Positions 45,073 through 54,299 of a DNA stretch of 64,000 bases are shown in pieces (position 1 is the stretch's first letter; each line of letters begins with the position of its first letter). Position numbers and translations under genes: made by a program. Source of the stretch: Pseudomonadota bacterium. GTDB taxonomy: Bacteria > Pseudomonadota > Alphaproteobacteria > Rhizobiales > Hyphomicrobiaceae. The stretch lies in the NCBI GenBank assembly GCA_023423275.1, contig JAFAFW010000046.1, forward strand, positions 17,891 to 81,890, in the 5' to 3' direction. The notes beneath the pieces are model-generated. The model did not search any database. It was not told where the DNA came from and saw only the letters and a program-made list of their open reading frames with translations.

Positions 45073-46086
45073 ATGAAGTCTGCAAACCGCAGGACGTTCC
45101 TGCAGACGGCCGGAGGCGCGGTGCTGGCCGCGCCGCTCATTTCGCGTTATGCGCACGCGGCCGAATTCAATTACAAGTTCGCCAACAACCTTCCACTTGA
45201 CCACGCGATGAACGTGCGCATGAAGGAAGCGGTGGAACGCATCAGCGCCGACACCAACGGGCGCGTGGCAATCCAGATTTTCCCAAGCAACCAGCTCGGC
45301 TCGGACACCGATACGCTCAACCAGCTACGCTCGGGAGCCGTCGAGTTCTTCACACTGTCCGGCCTGATCCTCTCTGCCCTCGTCCCGGTCGCATCGATCA
45401 ACGGCATGGGCTTTGCCTTCAAGGACCACGACGCCGTTTGGACGGCGATGGACGGCGAGCTCGGTGCTCATATCCGCGCCGCGATCGCCAAGTCCGGCCT
45501 CCACGCCATGGAGAAGATTTTCAATAACGGCTTTCGCCAGATCACGACATCCACCAAGCCGATCAATGGTCCTGCCGATCTCGAGGGTCTGAAAATCCGC
45601 GTGCCGGTCAGCCCGCTGTGGACGTCGATGTTCAAGGCGCTCGGCACGGCGCCAACCAGCATCAACTGGAATGAGACGTATACCGCCCTGCAAACCAAAG
45701 TCGCCGACGCGCAGGAAAATCCGCTACCGACAATCGCCGCCGGTAAGATCTACGAAGTGCAGAAATACTGCTCGCTGACCAATCACATGTGGGACGGTTT
45801 CTGGTTCCTCGCCAATCGTCGCGCGTGGAACGCCCTGCCCGCGGATGTCCGCGAGATCTGCGAAAAGCACATCAATGCGGCAGCCGTCGCCGAACGCGCC
45901 GATCTCGTCACACTGAACCAGACCATCCAGAAAGATCTCGAAGGCAAGGGCCTGACCTTCAATTCACCTCCCACGGAAGGCATCCGCGAGAAGCTGCGCA
46001 CCGCCAAGTTCTACGAGGAATGGAAAGGCAAGTACGGCGACGAAGCCTGGGCGCTGCTGGAAAAAACCACCGGCAAGCTGGCCTGA
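45073..46086 (+). CDS. dctP: TRAP transporter substrate-binding protein (DctP family)
   Basis: A 337-aa periplasmic solute receptor of a TRAP transporter. The N terminus has a twin-arginine signal (NRRTFLQTAGGAVLAAPLIS) with cleavage expected after AHA. DctP features include RMKEAVERISADTNGRVAIQ, the carboxylate-binding Arg region GLKIRVPVSPLW and the NALPADVREI segment. Its substrate is probably an organic acid. ATG follows GGGAG. It is followed by the fused DctQM permease and an SDR gene on the same strand. The 263-bp gap after putA contains a small hairpin (44859-44879) but no gene. Confidence 0.93.
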   Translation: MKSANRRTFLQTAGGAVLAAPLISRYAHAAEFNYKFANNLPLDHAMNVRMKEAVERISADTNGRVAIQIFPSNQLGSDTDTLNQLRSGAVEFFTLSGLILSALVPVASINGMGFAFKDHDAVWTAMDGELGAHIRAAIAKSGLHAMEKIFNNGFRQITTSTKPINGPADLEGLKIRVPVSPLWTSMFKALGTAPTSINWNETYTALQTKVADAQENPLPTIAAGKIYEVQKYCSLTNHMWDGFWFLANRRAWNALPADVREICEKHINAAAVAERADLVTLNQTIQKDLEGKGLTFNSPPTEGIREKLRTAKFYEEWKGKYGDEAWALLEKTTGKLA

Positions 46087-46207
46087 AGACAGACCGGACA
46101 TCCGGGCTGCCGCTTCGCACGGAGCGGTGGCCCGACCGATAGCGGGCCCGTACGAGGTTCACCCGGCGGCGGGCCCGATTCTCTTCTGACCCGTTCGCAG
46201 GCCAAGC

Positions 46208-48073
46208 ATGACGATAGCAGAAGACCGCATGGAGATTCCGCAGGTCAGCGAAAATACCGACGCGCGCCCAGGCTCCATCTACCTCAAGCCGTTTGAATTC
46301 ATCGCGTCGATGCTTCTGCTCGCGGTGCTTGGCCTGCTTCTCGGCGGCGTGATCTCGCGCTACGTCTTCAACTATCCTGTCATCTGGATCGAGGAAGCAG
46401 CTTCCATCTGTTTCCTCTGGCTCGCCATGCTCGGCTCGGCCATCGCGCTGGACCGCAATGAACATCTTCGCCTCACGCTATTTTTGAAGATGCTTCCCGA
46501 TGATTTCCGGAAATTTGTGGAAGCGCTCGCGCTCGTCGTCGTTGCGACGTTCCTCGTCGCGCTGATGTATTCGGCATTCGAATATGCCTATGAAGAATGG
46601 GCGATCACGTCTGCCGCGCTCAACATTCCCAATACCTTCCGCGTCGCCGCCATTCCCTTCGGCATGGTGATGATGCTGTGCATCGTCACAGTGTATGCGC
46701 TCCGCACCACGGCACGCCGCGATCTCATCATTTCGGTTTTATTGATCGCCGCGCTCGCATTCGCGCTGTGGACGCTGTCGCCAACCCTGAGATCGATGGG
46801 AAGCGCATCCCTTCCTCTGTTTCTCATCGGCTTCGTTGCAATCTGCCTCGCGGCGGGGGTCCCAATCGCTTTTTGCTTCGGCATCGGCACCCTGAGCTAT
46901 CTCGCGTTCGCCACGCACGTCCCGGTCATCGTCATGATCGGCCGCATGGATGAAGGCATGTCGAGCGTCATCCTGCTGTCTGTACCAATCTTCGTGCTGC
47001 TCGGGTGCATTCTCGATGCGACCGGCATGGGCAAGGCGATCGTCGATTTCCTTGCCTCGCTGCTGGGGCACGTACGCGCCGGCATGTCCTATGTGCTGCT
47101 CGGGTCGCTATTCATCGTGTCCGGCATCTCGGGGTCCAAGGTCTCCGACATGGCGACGGTAGCGCCGGCGTTGTTTCCGGAAATGAAACGCCGCGGAAAT
47201 AAACCACCGGAGATGATCGCCCTCCTCGCCACTGGTGCGGCGATGGCCGATACGGTGCCGCCGAGCATCGTCCTCATCGTGCTCGGCGCTGTCGCAGGCG
47301 TTTCGATCGCCGCCCTGTTCACCAGCGGTCTTGTCGTTGCCATCGTGCTGCTCGCCGTGCTCGTCGGACTGGCACGCTGGAAAGCCCGCAACGAAACCAC
47401 CGGCGGCGTGAAGCGCGCTTCGCTCGGTCTGGTCGGACGTACGATGCTGATCGCGGTGCCGGCACTCGTATTGCCGTTTCTGATCCGCTCGGCTGTTGCC
47501 GGCGGCATCGCGACCGCGACGGAAGTCTCGACAATCGCCGTCGTCTACGCCTTCTTCATCGGCGTTATCTTGTACGGAGGAATCGGCTGGCGCAAAGCCT
47601 ACGCCATGCTGGTGGAAACATCCGCGTTGACCGGCGCGATCCTGATTATCCTTGGTACCGCGCTCGCCATGGCCTGGGCCATCACGCAGGCAGGGGTCGC
47701 GCACACAATTGCCAATTTCATGAAGGATCTGCCCGGCGGCTGGATCAGCTTCATGGGCCTGACCATCGTTGTGTTCCTGATCCTCGGCTGCATCCTGGAA
47801 GGACTGCCCGCGATCGTGCTCATGTCGCCGCTGATGTTCCCGATCGCCAAGGGCCTGGGCATCCATGAAGTCCAGTACGCGATGGTCGTCGTCACGGCCA
47901 TGAACATTGGCCTGATGACGCCGCCGATCGGCATCGGTTTTTATCTCGCCTGCAAGATTGGCGGGGTTTCGCCTGACGAAGCGATCGGCGCGATCTGGCC
48001 TTACATCATCGCGCTCATTGTCGGCCTCGTTATCATCGCGGCGGTGCCCTGGATTTCGACCGGCTTTCTCTAA
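46208..48073 (+). CDS. dctQM: fused TRAP transporter permease DctQM
   Basis: A 621-aa membrane protein that joins the small DctQ subunit (about residues 1-165, four helices, WIEEAASICFLWLAMLGSAI) to the large DctM subunit (about 195-621, twelve helices, with GISGSKVSDMATVAPALFPE and TPPIGIGFYLACKIGGVSPD). TRAP transporters use the Na+ or H+ gradient for uptake of organic acids. It starts 121 nt after dctP. Fused QM permeases are a known variant. Confidence 0.95.
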   Translation: MTIAEDRMEIPQVSENTDARPGSIYLKPFEFIASMLLLAVLGLLLGGVISRYVFNYPVIWIEEAASICFLWLAMLGSAIALDRNEHLRLTLFLKMLPDDFRKFVEALALVVVATFLVALMYSAFEYAYEEWAITSAALNIPNTFRVAAIPFGMVMMLCIVTVYALRTTARRDLIISVLLIAALAFALWTLSPTLRSMGSASLPLFLIGFVAICLAAGVPIAFCFGIGTLSYLAFATHVPVIVMIGRMDEGMSSVILLSVPIFVLLGCILDATGMGKAIVDFLASLLGHVRAGMSYVLLGSLFIVSGISGSKVSDMATVAPALFPEMKRRGNKPPEMIALLATGAAMADTVPPSIVLIVLGAVAGVSIAALFTSGLVVAIVLLAVLVGLARWKARNETTGGVKRASLGLVGRTMLIAVPALVLPFLIRSAVAGGIATATEVSTIAVVYAFFIGVILYGGIGWRKAYAMLVETSALTGAILIILGTALAMAWAITQAGVAHTIANFMKDLPGGWISFMGLTIVVFLILGCILEGLPAIVLMSPLMFPIAKGLGIHEVQYAMVVVTAMNIGLMTPPIGIGFYLACKIGGVSPDEAIGAIWPYIIALIVGLVIIAAVPWISTGFL

Positions 48074-48199
48074 GTCAGGCCTCAGGAATTACTGCGCGCG
48101 GCTCAGCGCGCAGGCCGTATAGAATGAGAGATGGGCAGAAGGACATAACCGAAAAATAAGAGCTGCTGCAGGCGCCTCGTACGGAATGGGGAAGCGCAC

Positions 48200-48964
48200 A
48201 TGTCACTGAAAGCGAAAAGTGCCCTGATCACGGGAGGGGCCTCCGGCATCGGTTTTGAGGTTGCCTCCCTTCTGCGGTCGCGCGGATGGTGGGTCGTATT
48301 GCTGGATCACAATGCGAGCACGCTCAATACGGCGTGCGATGGCCTGCCGATCGACAGATCCTCCGGCATCACGGGCAGCGTGACCAACGAAGCCGATGTC
48401 GACAACGCCATTGGCCGCGCGGCGGAGATCGGCATACTCGCGGCCGTCATCAATTGCGCCGGGATCGCCATGGACAAGTCGGCGCTGGATACGAGCGTCG
48501 ATGAGTTCCGGCGGATCGTCGATGTCAATCTGACGGGGACATTCCTGGTTGCGCGCGCCGCGGCCCGGTATTGGATCGCTACGGGGCAACCCGGTTCGAT
48601 CGTCAATATCTCGTCGGTGTCGGGCATGCTCGGCAACAAAGGGCGCAGTGCGTACGGCTCATCCAAGGGCGCCGTCAATCAGCTCACGCGCATTCTGTCG
48701 ACCGAGTTTGCGCCGAAAGGCATCCGCATCAACGCGGTAGCACCAGGCGCGATCGACACGCCGATGTCACGCGCCGTACACACCGATGACGTCCGCAATC
48801 AGTGGCATGAGCGCATTCCCCAGGGCCGCTACGGCGCGCCCCGGGAGATCGCGTCAGCCGTCGCCTACCTGATTTCTGACGATGCGAGCTATGTCACGGG
48901 TCAAATTCTCGCGGTTGACGGCGGGTTCTCGACAGCCGGCCTGATGATACGCGACACCACCTGA
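48200..48964 (+). CDS. SDR-family NAD(P)-dependent oxidoreductase
   Basis: A 254-aa classical short-chain dehydrogenase. It has the cofactor motif TGGASGIG (residues 11-18), NCAGIAMDKS (NAG-type), the catalytic Ser in SSVSGM and the YGSSKG Tyr/Lys pair near residue 152, ending with a VDGGFSTAG tail. It lies 126 nt after the TRAP permease on the same strand, so it probably processes the imported hydroxy- or keto-acid. The exact substrate cannot be read. Confidence 0.9.
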   Translation: MSLKAKSALITGGASGIGFEVASLLRSRGWWVVLLDHNASTLNTACDGLPIDRSSGITGSVTNEADVDNAIGRAAEIGILAAVINCAGIAMDKSALDTSVDEFRRIVDVNLTGTFLVARAAARYWIATGQPGSIVNISSVSGMLGNKGRSAYGSSKGAVNQLTRILSTEFAPKGIRINAVAPGAIDTPMSRAVHTDDVRNQWHERIPQGRYGAPREIASAVAYLISDDASYVTGQILAVDGGFSTAGLMIRDTT

Positions 48965-49038
48965 CCGTACATCCGGCATCGACCATGTCCGGAGCCGCAG
49001 CTCCAGACCCATCGAGCTGAACAATACGCGCTCAAGCT

Positions 49039-49818
49039 TTACTCAAGTCGGTCGCTTGCACCGCGTGCCTTGCAGCAAGACGCATCGGTCCTCTGGGCAT
49101 TCGCAGGCGCTTCCGGCTCGTAGCGGTCGTGGTGACGCACCCATTCCATTTTATGGGAGACGTCTCGCTCGCCGCGCCCCTTGGGTGTGAGGTCGAGCAG
49201 CCGGTAGGTTCCCATCATGACTTCAACGCCCCGCCCGTAGGTGGAGTAAGTGTGAAAGACATTGCCGCCATCATCTCTCCAGAAAACGCTGATGCCGGGC
49301 CATTCTTCGAATGCATAAGGCCAAGTGCCGTAATTGTAGGGAAGTTCACCCTTGGTGACTTCTTCCGGCGTAAAGCTGACACGGAAGTCATAGTTGAAAC
49401 TGGTGCCGAATGAGGAAAGCCATTTGAATTGCCAGCCCATACGTCGCCGAAAGTGCTCTATTTCTGTGAACGGGGCGCGCGAGATGGCAACAAAACTCAC
49501 ATCACGATGCGCGAGATGCACGGTCATGCCATCGATATGATCGGCCATGTACGAGCAGCTCGGGCAACCTTGTTCAGCACCAGGCGGAAGCATGAAATGC
49601 TGCACAATAAGCTGGTGACGGCCGTCGAACAGATCAGCCAGGCCCTGCCGGCCGTCGGGTCCTTCGAAAACATAATCCTTATCGACGCGGACCCATGGCA
49701 GCCGCTGGCGCAACCGAGCGACCTGATCGCTGCGTCGCGTTAAATCCTTTTCAGCAGCCAGCAGATCGCACCGCGCTTCCAGCCACTTCTCGCGCGATAC
49801 CGTGGCGTGTGTCGTCAT
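49039..49818 (-). CDS. DUF899 family thioredoxin-like protein
   Basis: A 259-aa protein of the DUF899 family, which has a thioredoxin-like fold. Landmarks are HFMLPPGAEQGCPSCSYMAD with the CPSC motif, FVAISRAPFTEIEHFRRRMG and the YGRGVEVMMGTYRLLDLTP end. No signal peptide is seen. Family members are widespread but of uncertain function. It stands alone, convergent with the SDR gene. Confidence 0.88.
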   Translation of the reverse strand: MTTHATVSREKWLEARCDLLAAEKDLTRRSDQVARLRQRLPWVRVDKDYVFEGPDGRQGLADLFDGRHQLIVQHFMLPPGAEQGCPSCSYMADHIDGMTVHLAHRDVSFVAISRAPFTEIEHFRRRMGWQFKWLSSFGTSFNYDFRVSFTPEEVTKGELPYNYGTWPYAFEEWPGISVFWRDDGGNVFHTYSTYGRGVEVMMGTYRLLDLTPKGRGERDVSHKMEWVRHHDRYEPEAPANAQRTDASCCKARGASDRLE

Positions 49819-49936
49819 CGTGTATCTCCTTCTATGGCCCCGCGCTTGCGGAGCAATATGAGTGGGCTAGATTAGCCGCGGGCGCCGGAGGGTCGGGAGT
49901 GACAAGTGTGTCGGGATTTCATGGCGCGAGGCCTCA

Positions 49937-51157
49937 ATGGACTCACTGATCACGGCGGCAGGGCGCGCGCTCGCCATCGGAGATCCACTCAACGCGCTGA
50001 ATTTTATTGCCCTGCGCGATGATGCGCCGGCCCTGGCGCTCCGCGGCATCGCGATGGCTCAGCTTGGCGATCTCCATCGCGCCAAGATATTGCTGAGGCG
50101 CGCCGCCCAGGCCTTTGGTTCGCGAGAGGAAGTCGCTCGCGCGCGCTGCGTAGTCGCCGAAGCTGAAATCGCACTCGTTTCGCGCGACCTTGCGTGGCCG
50201 GCAAAACCACTCGATTCCGCGCGCCTGACGTTGGAACGACATGGTGACGAAGCCAACGCCGCGCACGCTCATTATCTGGCAATTCGACGTCTGCTACTCA
50301 TAGGTCGGCTCAACGAGGCCGAGCGCCTTACCGCCGGCTTCGACCCCAAGGCGATGCCCGCCGCATCACAAGCCGCCTATCAACTCGTGGTCGGCGGGAT
50401 CGCGATCCGACGTCTTAGCATAAAGTTCGCTCGCGCCGCTTTCGCTCAGGCCAGGCACCTCGCACACAAAGCCCGTATTCCTTCACTCCTGGCGGAGGTC
50501 GACAGCGCGACCGAAGCTCTTGACGTCCCTGCGGCCCGGCTGATCGCGCACGGCGAGATGCGGCAGATACGGCTCGATGATATCGAGGCCCTGCTGGCAT
50601 CCAATGCGCTGGTCGTAGATGCCTGCCGCCACGTGATCAGTCAGTCCGGCAAAACGATTTCGCTCGAAACGCGCCCGGTGCTGTTCGCGCTGGCCCGTAC
50701 CCTTGCCGAAGCCTTTCCCAGCGGCGCATCGCGTACCACGCTGCTGACGCGCGCGTTCCGTGCCAAACATGCCGATGATTCTCATCGCGCTCGCCTGCGC
50801 GTCGAGATTGGCCGCCTGCGCAAGGCATTGCTTGACGTCGCGGAGATCGAAGCGACCAAGGATGGCTTTATGCTCGTACAGCGCCGCGGCCGCGGCATCG
50901 CTGTGTTGGCTCCCCCTACCGACGAGCCGCATGCCACAGTCCTCGCGCTGCTGTCCGATGGCGAAAGCTGGTCCAGCTCCGCGCTGGCCCTGGCGCTCGA
51001 CGCGAGCCAGCGCACAGTGCAACGTGCCCTCGACGATCTGTCTGCAAACGGCAAGGTTCAACCCATTGGCCGTGGGCGCGCGCGGCGCTGGATGGCATCG
51101 CCGCTGCCGGGTTTCCCGTCAGTCTTGTTACTCCCGGCTGCGCTGCCGGGCGGCTAG
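49937..51157 (+). CDS. helical-repeat protein with C-terminal DNA-binding domains
   Basis: A 406-aa protein. The first ~230 residues are all-helical with TPR-like spacing (LGDLHRAKILLRRAAQAFGS, AAFAQARHLAHKARIP). A middle segment, RARLRVEIGRLRKALLDVAE and ATKDGFMLV, looks like an OmpR-type winged helix. Near the end SSALALALDASQRTVQRALD is a second HTH. It is probably a transcriptional regulator with a protein-interaction N terminus. The next gene starts 38 nt downstream and may be its target or partner. Start chosen at the first ATG. Confidence 0.75.
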   Translation: MDSLITAAGRALAIGDPLNALNFIALRDDAPALALRGIAMAQLGDLHRAKILLRRAAQAFGSREEVARARCVVAEAEIALVSRDLAWPAKPLDSARLTLERHGDEANAAHAHYLAIRRLLLIGRLNEAERLTAGFDPKAMPAASQAAYQLVVGGIAIRRLSIKFARAAFAQARHLAHKARIPSLLAEVDSATEALDVPAARLIAHGEMRQIRLDDIEALLASNALVVDACRHVISQSGKTISLETRPVLFALARTLAEAFPSGASRTTLLTRAFRAKHADDSHRARLRVEIGRLRKALLDVAEIEATKDGFMLVQRRGRGIAVLAPPTDEPHATVLALLSDGESWSSSALALALDASQRTVQRALDDLSANGKVQPIGRGRARRWMASPLPGFPSVLLLPAALPGG

Positions 51158-51195
51158 GGTTCAGCTCATCAGGCACACAGCGAAAGGATGAGCCC

Positions 51196-51825
51196 ATGAA
51201 ACATTCAAAAGCAAATATCGTCCGCGAATACGGTCCATTCCCGGACGTCAGCGCCGTGCACGGCGTTAGCTACGATGGCGCACGCGTCTGGATGGCGACG
51301 GGTAATGCGCTGGCTGCTGTCGATCCGCAAAGCGGCAAGGTCGTGCGCACGCTTGATTTCCCCGCGCATGCGGGTACGGCTTTCGACGGCCAGTATCTGT
51401 TTCAAATCTCGGGTGATCACATCCAGAAGATCGATCCAGAAAACGGCCGCGTACTGGCAAGGATCCCGACGCCTGATGGCGGTGCGTCCGGCATGGCCTG
51501 GGCGGAAGGCTCGCTTTGGATCGGACAATACCGCAATCGAAAGATCCATCAGGTCGACCCGCAAACCGGCACGATTCTTCGGACCATCGAGTCGAAGCGT
51601 TTCGTCACCGGGGTAACATGGGTTGATGACGAATTATGGCACGGCACGTGGGAATCTGAACAAGCCGATCTGCGCAGGATAGATTCCAAAACAGGGGAGG
51701 TTCTCGAGCAGATCGATATGCCGCCTGGCGTCGCTGTATCGGGACTTGAATCGGACGGCGGTGACACGTTCTTCTGCGGCGGTGGTAGCTCAGGCAAAGT
51801 CAGAGCAGTCCGTCGGCCCAGGTGA
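51196..51825 (+). CDS. small beta-propeller-like protein (YncE/NHL type)
   Basis: A 209-aa protein with repeated propeller blades: VDPQSGKVVRTL, IDPENGRVLARIPTP, VDPQTGTILRTIES and IDSKTGEVLEQIDMP. There are four such units, fewer than the six or seven of a closed propeller, so it may be incomplete or form a multimer. No signal peptide is seen. It follows the helical-repeat regulator by 38 nt. Function unknown. Confidence 0.75.
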   Translation: MKHSKANIVREYGPFPDVSAVHGVSYDGARVWMATGNALAAVDPQSGKVVRTLDFPAHAGTAFDGQYLFQISGDHIQKIDPENGRVLARIPTPDGGASGMAWAEGSLWIGQYRNRKIHQVDPQTGTILRTIESKRFVTGVTWVDDELWHGTWESEQADLRRIDSKTGEVLEQIDMPPGVAVSGLESDGGDTFFCGGGSSGKVRAVRRPR

Positions 51826-51830
51826 ACGGG

Positions 51831-53303
51831 TTAGGGCTTGCGTTTCACAACGGGTTGCCACGGTGCGCTGGAATGCAGCTCACGTGTTTTCGCGGTCTCG
51901 CGAGACTCTGCGATTGAAGAGGCGGCGGCAGCAACATCCGCCATCTCTTGCAGCGAGAGCTGTCCGGTTGTCGCCAGCAGGGCGTAGGCCGATACGATCA
52001 GATCGCGCTCGCTGGCGGCGAGCCGCACCTCGCTGGCGGTCAGTTCGCGTTGTGCGTCGAGCCCCTCCACCGTCGCGCGTTGACCGAGTCTGATTTCCTC
52101 ACGGACGCCTTCAAGCGCCTTTCGGCTGGAGTCGACCGACCGCTGTTCGAAAGCCAGCCGTTCCCGCCCCCCGGATAGGCGCGCCCAGGCACCGGTCACG
52201 CTTGCATGGATCCGTTCGCGGACAGCGCGCGCCTCCTCGGCGAGACTGGCGTTGATGTGTCTTGCCTGCTGGACCCGAGCCGCATTCTCGCCGCCGTCGA
52301 ACAACGGCAGTGTGACCCTGAGCGCAACGTACGCACTATCACGACTGAGTTCGTCGCTTCCCGAGGACAACGACCGCTCCCCCTCGATGCCGCCGCGCAA
52401 CTTCACCTGCGGCAGGCCGTCAGCCGCCAGCCTGTCGATCCCGTAGCGCGAGGCTTCTTCCTTGGACGCGGCGGCCGCCGTCGCTGGATGGCGCGACATC
52501 GCGCTTGCAATCGCGCTATCGATCGAATTCGGCAGCAGAGATTCCGGCACTTTTGGTCGAACCAACTTCCGGGGTGCGCGGCCAACGACACGCTCGTACT
52601 CAGCCAAGCTGACCTTGGTTTCCGCTCTGGCCACGATCAGGTCGGCGATGGACTGCGCATGGCGCGCACGGGTTTGCGCGACATCGGTTTCCGTCCCAAC
52701 CTTGCGCTTCATGCGCTCCAAGGCGGCCGCCACCTCCTCCTCGAGCATGGTCTTGCTGCGCGTTCGCAGGATTTCGATCCGGCGGTCGCGCACGACATCT
52801 GCGAACGCGACGACAGCCTCCAGCAGCACGGATTGTTCGGCAACTCGCACCTGTGACGTCGCAGCGTCCGCGCCCGACCGTGCCTCGGCGACCGCGCTTT
52901 GCGTTCGCCAGCCGTCAAACAGAGGCTGTTCCGCGCTCAGAGAATATCCCCAACGGCCACCCCAGCCTTCGTCGAACGATCGTGAATTGGACTCGCCCAC
53001 GCTCGATCCGGAACCGGCGTACAGCCCGCGGCTGCCACTTGCCGCACCGATATCGCCGGAGGCGGAGACACGTGGATAGTAGCCCGAGCGCGCGATATCT
53101 ATTCCGACGCGAGCCGCCTGATTGCGCTCTTTCTCGGCGCCAAGCGCCGGATGATGCGCCGCTGCGGCTGCCATCGCCTCGGCGACGGTCTCGGCGTGCC
53201 CGGGCAAACTCAGCGACATGAGAAGTGCTGCGATCGCGATGCCGTGTCCCGTGACAATGCGGAATCGCTCAATCATTACCGTTTTGGTCCAACGCGCTTT
53301 CAT
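51831..53303 (-). CDS. TolC-family outer membrane channel of a type I secretion system
   Basis: A 490-aa TolC-type protein forming the outer membrane and periplasmic tunnel. An N-terminal signal peptide ends at GHAETV. Two internal repeats rich in coiled-coil helix follow, with family landmarks AEQPLFDGWRTQSAVAEA and LRVTLPLFDGGENAARVQQA. It is the last gene of the RTX secretion operon and starts 9 nt after the adaptor gene. It should dock with the ABC-adaptor complex to release the RTX protein. Confidence 0.9.
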   Translation of the reverse strand: MKARWTKTVMIERFRIVTGHGIAIAALLMSLSLPGHAETVAEAMAAAAAHHPALGAEKERNQAARVGIDIARSGYYPRVSASGDIGAASGSRGLYAGSGSSVGESNSRSFDEGWGGRWGYSLSAEQPLFDGWRTQSAVAEARSGADAATSQVRVAEQSVLLEAVVAFADVVRDRRIEILRTRSKTMLEEEVAAALERMKRKVGTETDVAQTRARHAQSIADLIVARAETKVSLAEYERVVGRAPRKLVRPKVPESLLPNSIDSAIASAMSRHPATAAAASKEEASRYGIDRLAADGLPQVKLRGGIEGERSLSSGSDELSRDSAYVALRVTLPLFDGGENAARVQQARHINASLAEEARAVRERIHASVTGAWARLSGGRERLAFEQRSVDSSRKALEGVREEIRLGQRATVEGLDAQRELTASEVRLAASERDLIVSAYALLATTGQLSLQEMADVAAAASSIAESRETAKTRELHSSAPWQPVVKRKP

Positions 53304-53312
53304 GCTTCCCGA

Positions 53313-54299
53313 TCATTCCTCGCGAAACGCATGCGCGATCTGGTCGACGAGCGGCTTCGTCAGATAGCTCAGAACCGATCGTCGATCCGTCTCGATCAAA
53401 ACGTCAGCGGGCATGCCCGGCAGCAAGGTCTTGCCGTGGAGGTGGCTTTGGGCATCCTCCTCAAGAACGATGCGAACCTGGAAGTAATCGCGGGCTTTGA
53501 CCTCGTCGCGCATCAGATCGGCGGAGACACGCTCGACCTTCCCTCCGAGTGATGGCGTCGTGCGCTGGTTGAGGCTCGTCATGCGAACGTGCGCTACGAG
53601 CCCGGCGCGAACCTGGTCGATATCCTGTGGCTGGACCTTCGCCTCGATCACCAAACCTTCAAGCGACGGTACGATCTCGCCGATGGTGGCGTTCGGAGGA
53701 ATGACGCCGCCAACCGTATGCGTCACCAGATTGTGCACGCGTCCTGCCACCGGCGCGCGGATCTCAGCGCGCGCCAGACGCGACTGAACCCTTTCCTTCT
53801 GGCTGCTGAGTTTTGCGATTTCCCCCGCGATGGCTGCCGACTCCCGCTGCAACGACGCGACACGGTTCTGAGCGACCAGTCTCTTTTCGAGCAATTCGAG
53901 AAGGTTCTTCAGCTCATCTTCAATCAGTTTGATCTGCTTGGAACGCGCCGCGATTTCTTTATCAAGCCCTGCAATTTCGCTCGTGAGTTCGCGGGCGTCG
54001 AGCGATACGAGCAAGCTGCCTTCCTGGACGATATCGCCATTGCGCACGTGAATCTGTGCGATCACGCCACCGTCGAGATGCTGGATCGCACGGCGCTTGC
54101 CTTCGACGGCGAGCGTTCCGTTCGCTATGACAGCGCCACTGATCGAGGACGCCGCCGCCCAGCCGCCGAAGCCGGCGATCAACACCACCGTCACGATCCA
54201 TGAAAGGCGAAACAGCCGCACGATATCGGCATCTGCCGCCAGATATCGTGCGCCATCATCCGCGGTTGGTGGCGAGCTGGGCTGCAGCATTGCTGCCAT
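53313..54299 (-). CDS. HlyD-family periplasmic adaptor, short form
   Basis: A 328-aa membrane fusion protein. One N-terminal membrane helix (about 31-52) is followed by the lipoyl half motif (GGVIAQIHVRNGDIVQEGSL), a coiled coil, the second lipoyl half (RAEIRAPVAGRVHNLVTHTV) and a beta barrel ending in the family tail GMPADVLIETDRRSVLSYL. PrtE/HlyD adaptors are usually 430-480 aa; here the coiled coil is only ~75 residues, which is about 100 short. ATG at 54299 overlaps the ABC gene by 44 nt; a further in-frame extension to 54356 is unlikely. Confidence 0.85.
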   Translation of the reverse strand: MAAMLQPSSPPTADDGARYLAADADIVRLFRLSWIVTVVLIAGFGGWAAASSISGAVIANGTLAVEGKRRAIQHLDGGVIAQIHVRNGDIVQEGSLLVSLDARELTSEIAGLDKEIAARSKQIKLIEDELKNLLELLEKRLVAQNRVASLQRESAAIAGEIAKLSSQKERVQSRLARAEIRAPVAGRVHNLVTHTVGGVIPPNATIGEIVPSLEGLVIEAKVQPQDIDQVRAGLVAHVRMTSLNQRTTPSLGGKVERVSADLMRDEVKARDYFQVRIVLEEDAQSHLHGKTLLPGMPADVLIETDRRSVLSYLTKPLVDQIAHAFREE

